The translations under genes were made by a program, and so were the position numbers. Positions 56,186 through 63,878 of a DNA stretch of 64,000 nucleotides are shown here, one piece after another (position 1 is the stretch's first letter; every line of letters starts with the position of its first letter). Source of the DNA: Magnetospirillum aberrantis SpK (GTDB taxonomy: Bacteria; Pseudomonadota; Alphaproteobacteria; Rhodospirillales; Magnetospirillaceae); the NCBI RefSeq assembly GCF_011022235.1, contig NZ_JAAIYP010000032.1, positions 1 through 64,000 of the forward strand. The letters are read 5' to 3'. The notes under the pieces were generated by a model, which searched no databases, was not told where the DNA came from, and saw only the letters and a list, made by a program, of their open reading frames with translations.

Positions 56186-56419
56186 ATGGATATTTCCCTG
56201 ACCACCATGAAACCCGGCGAAACCGCCAGGGTGACCGGCTTTGCCCGTGGCGAGCGCGGCTACCGCCAGCGCCTGTTGGCCATGGGATTGACGCCGGGTG
56301 CGGTGTTCTCGGTGACACGGGTCGCCCCCTTGGGTGACCCGGTGGAAATTTCGGTACGCAACTTCACCCTGACCTTGCGCAGGGAAGAAGCCGCAATCCT
56401 TAAGGCGGAAAGGATCTGA
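56186..56419 (+). CDS. feoA: Ferrous iron transport protein FeoA
   Basis: 77 residues, an SH3-like domain: MDISLTTMKPGETARVTGF, YRQRLLAMGLTPGAVFSV, VEISVRNFTLTLRREEAAIL. FeoA is a cytosolic partner of FeoB. ATG 56186 begins the operon feoA-feoB-feoC and lies 4 bp before feoB. Confidence 0.95.
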   Translation: MDISLTTMKPGETARVTGFARGERGYRQRLLAMGLTPGAVFSVTRVAPLGDPVEISVRNFTLTLRREEAAILKAERI

Positions 56420-56423
56420 ACCC

Positions 56424-58790
56424 ATGGCCCATGCGATCGCCGTCGTCGGCAATCCCAATTGCGGCAAGACCACTTTGTTCAACGCCCTGACCGGGGCCAA
56501 CCAGCAAGTTGGCAACTGGCCCGGCGTCACCGTGGAAAAGAAGGTCGGCACCTTCCGCCATGACGGCGAGACCTTCGATCTGGTCGATCTTCCCGGCGTC
56601 TACATGATCGGCGGCATCTCCGCCGGTTCCGAGGATGAACGGGTGGCGCGGGACTACATCCTGTCGGGCGAGCCCGAGGTGGTGGTCAACATCGTCGACG
56701 CCTACAACCTGGAACGGAACCTCTATCTCACCGCCCAGTTGCTTGAGATGCGGGTGCCCATGGTGGTGGCCATCAACATGATGGATCTGGCGGAAAAGAC
56801 CGGCATCCATATCGACGTCGCCGCCCTGTCCAAGATTCTGGATTGCCCGGTGGTGCCGATCGTCGCCAGCCGACGCAAGGGCGTCGCCGAGTTGCGTGCC
56901 GCCATCGCCGCCGCCGCCGCCAACCCCAAGGTCCCCGCCCATCAGCCCGAACACGCCGAGGCGGTCAACGCCGCCATCGACGTACTGGCCCCGGAACTGT
57001 CCGCCGCCGCCACCGCCGCCAAGGTTCCGGCGCGTTGGGCGGCGCTCAAGCTGATCGAAGGCGACAGCTTCGCCGACACATTGGCCGGAACCGGCCTGTC
57101 CCCGACGCTCGCCGCCCAGCGCGCCGCCATCGAGGAATCCTGTGGCGAGGAAGCCGACATCATCGTCGCCGACGGACGCTACAACTTCGTTTCGTCGGTG
57201 ATGGCCGCGTGTTTCCACCAGCCGCGCAAGGTGTCGCTGGCCATGACCCGGCGCATCGACAAGGTGGTGCTGAACCGCTGGCTTGGCGTGCCGGTGTTCC
57301 TGTTGGCCATGTACGTCATGTTCCTGTTCACCATCAACATCGGCGGCGCCTTCATCGACTTCTTCGACCAGGCGGTGGGCGCCCTTCTGGTGGACGAGGT
57401 CGGCGTGCTGCTGGCCGCGGCCGGCGCGCCGGACTGGCTGACCGCACTGATCCAGGGATTGGGCAGCGGCGTCCAGACCGTGTCCACCTTCATTCCGATC
57501 ATCGCCTGCCTGTTCCTGTTCCTGTCGTTCCTGGAAGATTCCGGCTACATGGCCCGCGCAGCCTTCGTCATGGATCGTGCCATGCGAGCCATCGGCTTGC
57601 CGGGTAAGTCGTTCGTGCCGCTTATCGTCGGCTTTGGCTGCAACGTGCCGGCGATCATGGCGACCCGCACCTTGGAAAGCCGCCGCGACCGCATCATGAC
57701 CTCGATGATGGCGCCGTTCATGTCGTGCGGCGCGCGTCTGCCGGTGTTCGCCCTGTTCGCCGCCGCCTTCTTTCCGCAGAACGGCCAGAACGTGGTGTTC
57801 GGCCTGTACCTCCTGGGCCTGCTGTTCGCCGTGCTGACCGGTCTGGTGCTGAAGACCACCCTGTTGCAGGGCGAGGCGTCGCATTTCGTCATGGAACTGC
57901 CGCCCTATCACCTGCCGACCGTGCGCACCGTGGTCTGGCAGGCTTGGCAGCGCTTGCGCGAATTCATCTTCCGGGCCGGCCAGATCATCGTGCCGATCGT
58001 CATGGTTCTCAGCTTCTTCAACGCCATGGGCACCGACGGCACCTTCGGCAAGGAAGACAGCCGCGATTCCGTCCTGTCGGCGGCCAGCCAGACCATCACC
58101 CCCATCTTCCATCCCATCGGCCTGACCGACGAGAACTGGCCGGCGGCGGTGGGATTGTTCACCGGCATCTTCGCCAAGGAAGCGGTGGTCGGCACCCTGA
58201 ACGCGCTGTACGCCCAGGCCAGCGCCGAAGACGCCGCCGCCGCGGCTGCGGCTGACGAAGCCAACGCGGGCGAAGGCGAAGCCGCCGCCGAGGAAGAAGA
58301 GGAAACCCTGGGGACCAAGCTGTTGGCCGCCGTGGCGACCATTCCCGAAAATCTGGCGGGTGTCGCCGATTCGCTGGGCGACCCCTTGGGCCTCAACGTC
58401 TCGTACACCGGCGACGCGGCGGAAGCCGCAGAGGAACTGGAGGTCGAGGACGGCGTGTTCGGCGCCATGGTCAGCCGCTTCGACGGCGCCGCCGGGGCGT
58501 TCGCCTACATGCTGCTGATCCTGCTCTACACCCCGTGCGTCGCCGCGCTGGGCGCCATCCGGCACGAAGCGGGTCTGGCCTGGACGGCGTTCGCCACCGC
58601 CTGGACCACCTCGCTTGGCTATATCGCCGCCGTCAGCTTCTACCAGATTTCCATCTTCAGCCGCGATCCCGCCAGCGCCACCGCCTGGCTGTTGGGATGC
58701 GGGGTGGCGGTGCTGTCGGCTGTCGGCATCATGTGGGTGGCCGGACGCACGCAAAGCCGTCGTCTGGCCGCCACCATGCCGGCGGAATAA
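56424..58790 (+). CDS. feoB: Ferrous iron transporter FeoB
   Basis: 788 residues. N-terminal G domain with GNPNCGKTT (9-17), DLPGVYM switch II and a guanine-specificity motif in VAINMMDLAEKTG, then the GDI helix domain and two Gate segments (FGCNVPAIMATRTLESRRDR and CGARLPVFALF). An acidic Ala/Glu-rich loop precedes the last helices. FeoB imports Fe(II) across the inner membrane. Full length and intact. Confidence 0.97.
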   Translation: MAHAIAVVGNPNCGKTTLFNALTGANQQVGNWPGVTVEKKVGTFRHDGETFDLVDLPGVYMIGGISAGSEDERVARDYILSGEPEVVVNIVDAYNLERNLYLTAQLLEMRVPMVVAINMMDLAEKTGIHIDVAALSKILDCPVVPIVASRRKGVAELRAAIAAAAANPKVPAHQPEHAEAVNAAIDVLAPELSAAATAAKVPARWAALKLIEGDSFADTLAGTGLSPTLAAQRAAIEESCGEEADIIVADGRYNFVSSVMAACFHQPRKVSLAMTRRIDKVVLNRWLGVPVFLLAMYVMFLFTINIGGAFIDFFDQAVGALLVDEVGVLLAAAGAPDWLTALIQGLGSGVQTVSTFIPIIACLFLFLSFLEDSGYMARAAFVMDRAMRAIGLPGKSFVPLIVGFGCNVPAIMATRTLESRRDRIMTSMMAPFMSCGARLPVFALFAAAFFPQNGQNVVFGLYLLGLLFAVLTGLVLKTTLLQGEASHFVMELPPYHLPTVRTVVWQAWQRLREFIFRAGQIIVPIVMVLSFFNAMGTDGTFGKEDSRDSVLSAASQTITPIFHPIGLTDENWPAAVGLFTGIFAKEAVVGTLNALYAQASAEDAAAAAAADEANAGEGEAAAEEEEETLGTKLLAAVATIPENLAGVADSLGDPLGLNVSYTGDAAEAAEELEVEDGVFGAMVSRFDGAAGAFAYMLLILLYTPCVAALGAIRHEAGLAWTAFATAWTTSLGYIAAVSFYQISIFSRDPASATAWLLGCGVAVLSAVGIMWVAGRTQSRRLAATMPAE

Positions 58791-58800
58791 GGGAGGCACG

Positions 58801-59016
58801 ATGACTGCCAGCGAACTCAAGGCCTATCTGGCCGAACGGGGACAGGCCAGCCTGGGCGACATCGCCATCCATTTCGGTTCGTCCCCCGACGCGGTGCGCC
58901 AAGCCGCCCAGCTTTGGGTCGGCAAGGGACGCTTGCGGGCGATCGAAGGCAGTGGCTGCAAGACCGGATGCAATTGTGGCCACAAACCCGAAACCGTCTA
59001 CGAGTGGGTCGGCTGA
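58801..59016 (+). CDS. feoC: FeoC-like winged-helix protein
   Basis: 71 residues from ATG 58801, 10 bp after feoB. N-terminal winged-helix (LKAYLAERGQASLGDIAIHF) and a C-terminal cysteine loop GCKTGCNCGHKP that could hold an Fe-S cluster or sense redox. FeoC controls FeoB stability. It ends where the next HMA-like gene begins. Confidence 0.9.
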   Translation: MTASELKAYLAERGQASLGDIAIHFGSSPDAVRQAAQLWVGKGRLRAIEGSGCKTGCNCGHKPETVYEWVG

Positions 59017-59493
59017 ATGGCCCGATCACCTTTGGTGTCGCGCCTTCCCGGCCGTCTGCGCCTGCGCCATGACTGGCTCAGGCGCACGGACGACAACCAT
59101 GCGTTCCGTGCCACCCTGGCCGGGTGGGAAGGCGTGCTCTCGGTCGAGGGCAACGCCGCCACCGGCGGCGTGCTGGTCCTTTACGACCCGGCCCGACTGG
59201 CGCCGTCCAACATGGAAACACGGGTCTCCGCCTGTCTTGCCGAAATGATTGGGACAGCGGCGCCCCCTTCCCCCGCCGCCAAACCCGCCCGCAATCCCCG
59301 CCGAAGCAAGCTTCAAGGTGTTCTTGACGACGGCGACATCCATCGTGTGGTCAAGATCGGCATGATGGCGACCATGGGCGGCAGCTTGCTCGCCCTTGCC
59401 GCCAGCAAGAAGTTCCATGCCGCCCTGGGGGGCCTGCATCTGGCTTTCCTGGCGTTCCACCTCGTCAAATACCGTAAGAAATTGCTGCGATAG
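59017..59493 (+). CDS. HMA-like protein with C-terminal membrane helix (fez cluster candidate)
   Basis: 158 residues. Starts directly after feoC with no gap. The N-terminal half has SRLPGRLRLRHDWLR, the HMA2-type P-G-R-x-R-L signature without a CxxC metal motif, and a ferredoxin-like fold. A basic linker (ARNPRRSKLQ) leads to hydrophobic segments (IGMMATMGGSLLALAA and LGGLHLAFLAFHLV). The same signature occurs in the next small gene and in the ATPase. Membrane-associated partner of iron handling is the inference. Confidence 0.7.
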   Translation: MARSPLVSRLPGRLRLRHDWLRRTDDNHAFRATLAGWEGVLSVEGNAATGGVLVLYDPARLAPSNMETRVSACLAEMIGTAAPPSPAAKPARNPRRSKLQGVLDDGDIHRVVKIGMMATMGGSLLALAASKKFHAALGGLHLAFLAFHLVKYRKKLLR

Positions 59494-59496
59494 GCC

Positions 59497-59838
59497 ATGA
59501 CCGCGTCCTCTTTTGTCGCCACGAACGAATCCCTGTGGCGTTTCGCCACCATGCTGAACATCGCCCACCACATTCCCGGACGGGTCCGCCTGAAAGTGGC
59601 GGCCAGTGCCGAAGCCGGGCTGGCCGCCGCCGTGGACGAAGCCAAAAGCTTCGTGCGGGCAGTCGAACGGGTTCCCGGCATCCGTTCGGTCAACCTCAAC
59701 CTGCTGGCCCGCTCCTGTGTGGTGGAATACGACCCGTCACAAATCGCCCCCATGGCGTGGGGAGACCTTGTATCCGGCAACCGCACCGCAGCCGCAGGAC
59801 AGTTGTTGTCCGCCATACATACCGCGAACAATTCTTAG
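59497..59838 (+). CDS. Small HMA-like protein (fez cluster candidate)
   Basis: 113 residues, 3 bp after the previous gene. IAHHIPGRVRLKVAASAEAG carries the same P-G-R-x-R-L signature; VPGIRSVNLNLLARSCVVEYDPSQI is the C-terminal half of the fold. No membrane helix, so cytosolic or bound to a membrane partner. No CxxC. It is the last gene before an A/T-rich gap of 186 bp. Confidence 0.7.
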   Translation: MTASSFVATNESLWRFATMLNIAHHIPGRVRLKVAASAEAGLAAAVDEAKSFVRAVERVPGIRSVNLNLLARSCVVEYDPSQIAPMAWGDLVSGNRTAAAGQLLSAIHTANNS

Positions 59839-59879
59839 TTCTTTCTTTCATAAAGAAGAGAACAGTTCTTAATTCTTTC
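59826..59879 (+). repeat. Direct repeats in the A/T-rich promoter region of the second fez block
   Basis: A 20-bp sequence GAACAnTTCTTAnTTCTTTC occurs at 59826-59845 and 59860-59879 with two mismatches and a 34-bp period. The first copy includes the stop of the upstream gene. The local A/T content is far above the neighbourhood. Confidence 0.75.
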
Positions 59880-59889
59880 AAATAAAATG

Positions 59890-59914
59890 ATCACCATATC
59901 TAATTCTGGTGAAA
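59890..59914 (+). promoter_or_regulatory. Inverted repeat upstream of the small membrane protein genes
   Basis: ATCACCA-tatctaattc-TGGTGAaAT, arms TCACCA/TGGTGA (59891-59896 and 59907-59912). Together with the two direct repeats just upstream it marks the probable promoter-operator of the 60025-63149 operon. Confidence 0.45.
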
Positions 59915-60024
59915 TCAACTTTTTTCATTGTACGTCGCCATACCGAGTAGCACGATGTTACGGTTTTAAGGCACACCTCACGCGAGCATCGAACTTTCGG
60001 CGTCGCGTCATGAAAGGAACCGCC

Positions 60025-60402
60025 ATGCTTCCTTTGCTCACTTTCGCATCGGGCCTGGTCGCCGGCATCGTCGGCGTCCGTATCGCCAAGTCGGTCAAAG
60101 CTCCCGAAAGCCTGCGCAGCGCGGCCAGCACCGTGGGCGACAAGGCCCGCCAAGGTCTGGATCAGGCGCAAAGCGGCTTGCGCGGCGCCGCCGTCACCAG
60201 TCTTTCCGCCATCGAGAAGTCTTCGGCGTCGCTGCGTCAGAAGTTGACCCCGGCGGAAACTGAAACAGCTCCCGCCGAAGCCACGGTTGAAAAGGCCGCC
60301 GCCGCCAAGCCGGCCCGCAAGCGCCCGGCCCCCCGGAAGAAAACCGCCGCCAAGCCGGCCGCCGAACCCGTGGCCGACGCCCCCACCGGAGAGGCCTCGT
60401 GA
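60025..60402 (+). CDS. Small membrane-anchored protein with a Lys/Pro/Ala-rich tail
   Basis: 125 residues from ATG 60025, preferred to ATG 60010 because GAAAGGAA precedes it. N-terminal helix LLTFASGLVAGIVGVRIAKSV with a small-residue face, then an amphipathic stretch, and a disordered tail of AAAKPARKRPAPRKKTAAKP type. Magnetosome and PHA-granule proteins show similar tails, but I recognise no family. It begins a run of three small genes before the ATPase; its stop overlaps the next start. Confidence 0.65.
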   Translation: MLPLLTFASGLVAGIVGVRIAKSVKAPESLRSAASTVGDKARQGLDQAQSGLRGAAVTSLSAIEKSSASLRQKLTPAETETAPAEATVEKAAAAKPARKRPAPRKKTAAKPAAEPVADAPTGEAS

Positions 60403-60737
60403 AGCGCGCCAAGCGCAAGGATCTGATGGCCGGGGACGACGTTCCCACGGTCTTCCTGCGCGGCATGATGGTGACCGGCCTGTTGGTGGCGATCCAGGAT
60501 CGGCGGGCCGCCCGCCGTCCGGCGGCGCCGGCCAAGGTGCTGCGCCATGCCCTTCAGGGTGGTGCCGCGCTGGCGGCGGGAACGGTCGCAGCCCGTGCCT
60601 TGACCCGGAACGATCTGCCGCTGGCGCTGACCGCCATCGCCGCCGGCGCGGCGGGCGTGCTGGCCGCCGAAGCCCTGATCCCTTCCCCCGACACCGACGA
60701 CATCAAGGAGAGTGGCCGTGGCCAAGAAGAAGTCTAA
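60399..60737 (+). CDS. Small protein with two hydrophobic segments
   Basis: 112 residues. GTG 60399 overlaps the previous stop (GTGA). KRAKRKDLMAGDD is a basic start, followed by hydrophobic segments TVFLRGMMVTGLLVAI and LQGGAALAAGTVAA / LALTAIAAGAAGVLAAEALI. No family recognised. Coupling to its neighbours on both sides shows that it belongs to the ATPase operon. Confidence 0.65.
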   Translation: MKRAKRKDLMAGDDVPTVFLRGMMVTGLLVAIQDRRAARRPAAPAKVLRHALQGGAALAAGTVAARALTRNDLPLALTAIAAGAAGVLAAEALIPSPDTDDIKESGRGQEEV

Positions 60738-61059
60738 GCAGTCCAAGCAGTTGAAGCGCCTGATGCGCGACATGCAATCGTCCATGGGAGCCAACGCCAC
60801 CCTGGCTGCCAATCAGAATAGCGGGTTGTTCAGCGGCTTGAGCCGGCTGTTGCCGTCGCGCCGCACCGACCAGTTCCTGGTGGGCCTGTTGCTCGGCGCC
60901 GCCGCTACCTACGTGCTGAGCGACGAGGAATTGCGCGGCAAGATCATGAAATCCGGCGCCAAGCTGTATGGCGGCATGGTCGGCGGTCTCGAGGAAATGA
61001 AGGAGCAGATGGCCGACATCCGTGCCGAGCTGACGGCCGAGCAGAACGGCAGCCTATGA
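60718..61059 (+). CDS. Small glycine-zipper membrane protein
   Basis: 113 residues from GTG 60718 (AAGGAG 7 bp upstream; GTG 60712 is too close). Lys-rich N-terminus (KKKSKQSKQLKRL), one helix FLVGLLLGAAATYVLSDEEL with a YtxH-like small-residue pattern, then an amphipathic helix (LEEMKEQMADIRAELTAEQ). Its stop overlaps the ATPase ATG. Function unknown; likely an organelle-membrane or accessory protein. Confidence 0.65.
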   Translation: MAKKKSKQSKQLKRLMRDMQSSMGANATLAANQNSGLFSGLSRLLPSRRTDQFLVGLLLGAAATYVLSDEELRGKIMKSGAKLYGGMVGGLEEMKEQMADIRAELTAEQNGSL

Positions 61060-63149
61060 CCGTTCCTTTCTGGCTGAGCGCGGTGGATGTCCTCCACCGC
61101 GTTCCGGGCCGCGTGCGGTTGCGGTATCGCCTGGCCCCCGACACGCCCGACGATGCAGCCGCCTTGCGCCGGCTGGTGGCCGACCTTCCCGGCGTTTCCC
61201 ATTGCCGGGTCAACGCCCGCATCCGTTCCGTGGTGGTCGAATTCGCCCCCGAGGAAACCTGCGCCGAACAGGTGGCGGACGGCATGCGGAACCTGCCGGC
61301 GCCGCTGGCCCTGATTCCGGCTGACGCTCGCGACGATGGCCGCGCGGCGGTCGCCGCCAGCCTGGCGACCCTGGTGGGCAGCGGCCTGTTGCCCCGCCCC
61401 ATCCAATTCCCGGTGGCTCTGGCCGGCGCCTTGCCGTTGTTCCGCCACGCCGCCGCCGATTACACGGAAAAGGGCGTCACCTCGCATGTGCTCGAGGGCA
61501 TGGCGGTCGCCATCTCGCTGGCACGGGCCGATTACACCGCCGCCAACACCACCACCTTCATGCTGGTGCTGGGCGAATATCTGGAAGATTCCATCGCCCG
61601 ACGCTCCGACGAATTGCTGAAACACCTGTTGCGGCCGTCCAGCGACCAGGTTTGGGTGCTGCGCGACGGCGTCGAGGTCCAGGTTCCCACTCAATCGGTC
61701 GAGGTGGGCGACACCGTGGTGGTCGGCACCGGCACGGTCATCCCCGTCGACGGCACCGTTCTGGGCGGCGAGGCCATGGTCAACGAAGCGGCCATGACCG
61801 GCGAGAGCGTCTCTGTGGTCAAGAACCGGGGCAAGGGCGTGCTGTCGGGTACCCTGGTCGAGGAAGGGCGGCTGTCCATTTATGCCGAGCAGGTGGGAAC
61901 CGCCACCGCCGCCGCCCGCATCGCCGAATACGTGGAACAGTCGCTGACCGCCAAGAGCGAAGCCCAGCTCGAGGCGGCGCGCATGGCCGACCGGCTGGTG
62001 CCGGTGGTGCTCAAGCTGGCGGGTGCGGCGTTCCTGGTGTCGGGCGACTGGCGACGCGCCGCCTCGGTGCTTCAGGCCGATTATTCCTGCGCCCTCAAAC
62101 TGGCGACGCCGGTGGCGTTCAAATCGGCCATGTACGGGGCCGGCCGCGCCGGCATCCTGGTCAAGGGCGCATCGGCGTTGGAACGTCTGGCCCAGGCCGA
62201 TACCTTCGTGTTCGACAAGACCGGCACCCTGACCACCGGTATCCTTGAGGTCACCGACGCCATCACCTTCGACGAACGCTACAGCGCCGACGATCTGATC
62301 TGTTTGGCGGCATCGGTCGAGGAACACTATTTCCACCCGCTGGCCCTGGCGGTGGTCAACGCCGCCCGCGCCACCCACAATCACCATTTCGACCATCAGG
62401 AAGTTCAGTTCATCGTCGCCCACGGCGTCGCCAGCGTCATCGACGGCAAGCGCATCGTGGTGGGGTCGCGCCATTTCGTCCAGGAAGACGAAGGCGTCAA
62501 CGTCACCCCCCACCAGCACGTCATCGACGCGCTGTATCAGCAAGGCAAGACCTTGCTGTTCATCGGCTTCGGTGGGCGTCTTCTGGGCCTGATCGCCCTC
62601 AAGGACAGCACCCGCGTCACCAGCGCCCGCACCATCCGCCGGCTGCGCGAACTGGGGGTGAAACGCATCCTGCTGCTGACCGGCGACCATCGCGACCGGG
62701 CCGAGGAACTGGCCGCCGAACTGGGACTGGACGGCGTGCACGCCGAACTGATGCCCCAGGACAAGGCCCGGATCATCGAAACGCTGAACCAGGACGGCGC
62801 CCGTATCGCCTTTGTCGGCGACGGCATCAACGATGCTCCGGCCCTGGCCGGCGCCCATGTGGGCATCGCCATGCAGAAGGGGGCCGACATCGCGCGGCTG
62901 ACCGCCGATGTCGCCTTGCTCGAAGACGACATCGAACGGGTGGCCGACGCCAAACAGGCGGCCAACGACGTGATGGAGCTGATCGGCCGCAATTACCGTA
63001 TGACGGTGGGGCTGAACACCGCCATCCTGGGCGCCGCCGCCTTGGGCCTGTTGTCGCCGGTGGCGACGTCGATCCTGCACAACGGCACCACCATCGGCAT
63101 CCTGTTGAACGCCCTCAGGCGCCGCAAGCCGGCTCCCCGTCAGGATTGA
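61056..63149 (+). CDS. P1B-type metal ATPase resembling FezB (P1B-6 group)
   Basis: 697 residues. N-terminal HMA-like domain with HRVPGRVRLRYRLAPD and no CxxC. Actuator TGES (MTGESVSV), phosphorylation site DKTGT (about 387), HP motif YFHPLALAV (about 426), and GDGINDAPAL (about 588) are intact, so it is an active-type ATPase. The transmembrane metal motif is Ser-Cys-Ala (DYSCALKLATP, about 344) in place of CPC/SPC/TPC. FezB of ferrosomes belongs to the P1B-6 group with a non-CPC motif. Location beside feoABC supports iron as substrate. Confidence 0.85.
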   Translation: MTVPFWLSAVDVLHRVPGRVRLRYRLAPDTPDDAAALRRLVADLPGVSHCRVNARIRSVVVEFAPEETCAEQVADGMRNLPAPLALIPADARDDGRAAVAASLATLVGSGLLPRPIQFPVALAGALPLFRHAAADYTEKGVTSHVLEGMAVAISLARADYTAANTTTFMLVLGEYLEDSIARRSDELLKHLLRPSSDQVWVLRDGVEVQVPTQSVEVGDTVVVGTGTVIPVDGTVLGGEAMVNEAAMTGESVSVVKNRGKGVLSGTLVEEGRLSIYAEQVGTATAAARIAEYVEQSLTAKSEAQLEAARMADRLVPVVLKLAGAAFLVSGDWRRAASVLQADYSCALKLATPVAFKSAMYGAGRAGILVKGASALERLAQADTFVFDKTGTLTTGILEVTDAITFDERYSADDLICLAASVEEHYFHPLALAVVNAARATHNHHFDHQEVQFIVAHGVASVIDGKRIVVGSRHFVQEDEGVNVTPHQHVIDALYQQGKTLLFIGFGGRLLGLIALKDSTRVTSARTIRRLRELGVKRILLLTGDHRDRAEELAAELGLDGVHAELMPQDKARIIETLNQDGARIAFVGDGINDAPALAGAHVGIAMQKGADIARLTADVALLEDDIERVADAKQAANDVMELIGRNYRMTVGLNTAILGAAALGLLSPVATSILHNGTTIGILLNALRRRKPAPRQD

Positions 63150-63160
63150 CGGGGAGCTTT
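63132..63160. terminator. Terminator at the end of the ATPase operon
   Basis: GCTCCCCGTCA-ggat-TGACGGGGAGC then TTTCC. The stem contains the ATPase stop codon. Confidence 0.85.
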
Positions 63161-63168
63161 CCTGCCGT

Positions 63169-63867
63169 TCACGCGCAGCAACGAGCCGGCGGCTCTGCCG
63201 GTTCGGGGCGCGACCGCGTCACCGCGTCGAGCGGAGCGACGGTGGGAGCCAGGGTATCGCCCAGGTCGCCCTCGGCCAGCCAGCGCATCATGCCGTACAG
63301 CATGCGGGTGGCCGCCGGCATGAAATTGCTGCCGTGGTGGAACACCGGGTCCAGGGTGGACACCACCAACCGGCCCGGCGTGCTGACCCGGTCCACATAG
63401 ACCAGGGCCCCCTTACCCTCGACCTCGACCAGCGGCACCGCACCGGGCGGAGGCACCAGGACGCCGTGGTGGTGCCAGACCACGTCGGCCGCGCCGATGA
63501 AGCGAAACAGCGGATGGTGCGGCCGGCTGATACGGATGCCGGGGTCGTTGGTCTGATCCAGCCACCACCAGAAATTCACCTCGGACGGCGACCACACCAC
63601 GCCGGGCAGGAACTCCTCGGCCCCTTCCGCCGACAGCGACACCACGGTTCCGCCGTGGCCGAGATAGGCCAAAAGCGGCTCGCGCAGCGGGGCCATCAGG
63701 TCGGGGTCCAGGCGACACGGCAACACCACCACGTCGAAATCGGCCAGCGTCACTTCGGCCAGCTTGCGCACGTGGACACGGCGGCGGATATGACGCGCCA
63801 CCTGGGGATCGGAATAGGCGAAATGGTGGAAATAGGTGCCGCCATCGACGGCCAGAATGGATCGCAT
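63169..63867 (-). CDS. Glutamine-amidotransferase-like fold protein
   Basis: 232 residues. ATG 63867 follows GGAGAACGAGC. DFDVVVLPCRLDPDLM, AYLGHGGTVVSLSAEGAEEF and GRLVVSTLDPVFHHGSNFMP suggest a class I GATase/ThuA-like alpha-beta fold; the usual nucleophile Cys motif is not obvious. No enzyme activity can be assigned. It is 11 bp downstream of another gene that runs off the right edge, so the two form an operon. Confidence 0.6.
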   Translation of the reverse strand: MRSILAVDGGTYFHHFAYSDPQVARHIRRRVHVRKLAEVTLADFDVVVLPCRLDPDLMAPLREPLLAYLGHGGTVVSLSAEGAEEFLPGVVWSPSEVNFWWWLDQTNDPGIRISRPHHPLFRFIGAADVVWHHHGVLVPPPGAVPLVEVEGKGALVYVDRVSTPGRLVVSTLDPVFHHGSNFMPAATRMLYGMMRWLAEGDLGDTLAPTVAPLDAVTRSRPEPAEPPARCCA

Positions 63868-63878
63868 GCTCGTTCTCC

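Noticed and set aside
60909-63080. 723-codon antisense ORF opposite the P1B ATPase
   Set aside because: Shadow of a GC-rich gene: composition is His/Gln/Gly-rich, no domains, and the sense strand has full P-type ATPase motifs. The long antisense frames at 56400-58820 and 33215-35617 are rejected for the same reason.
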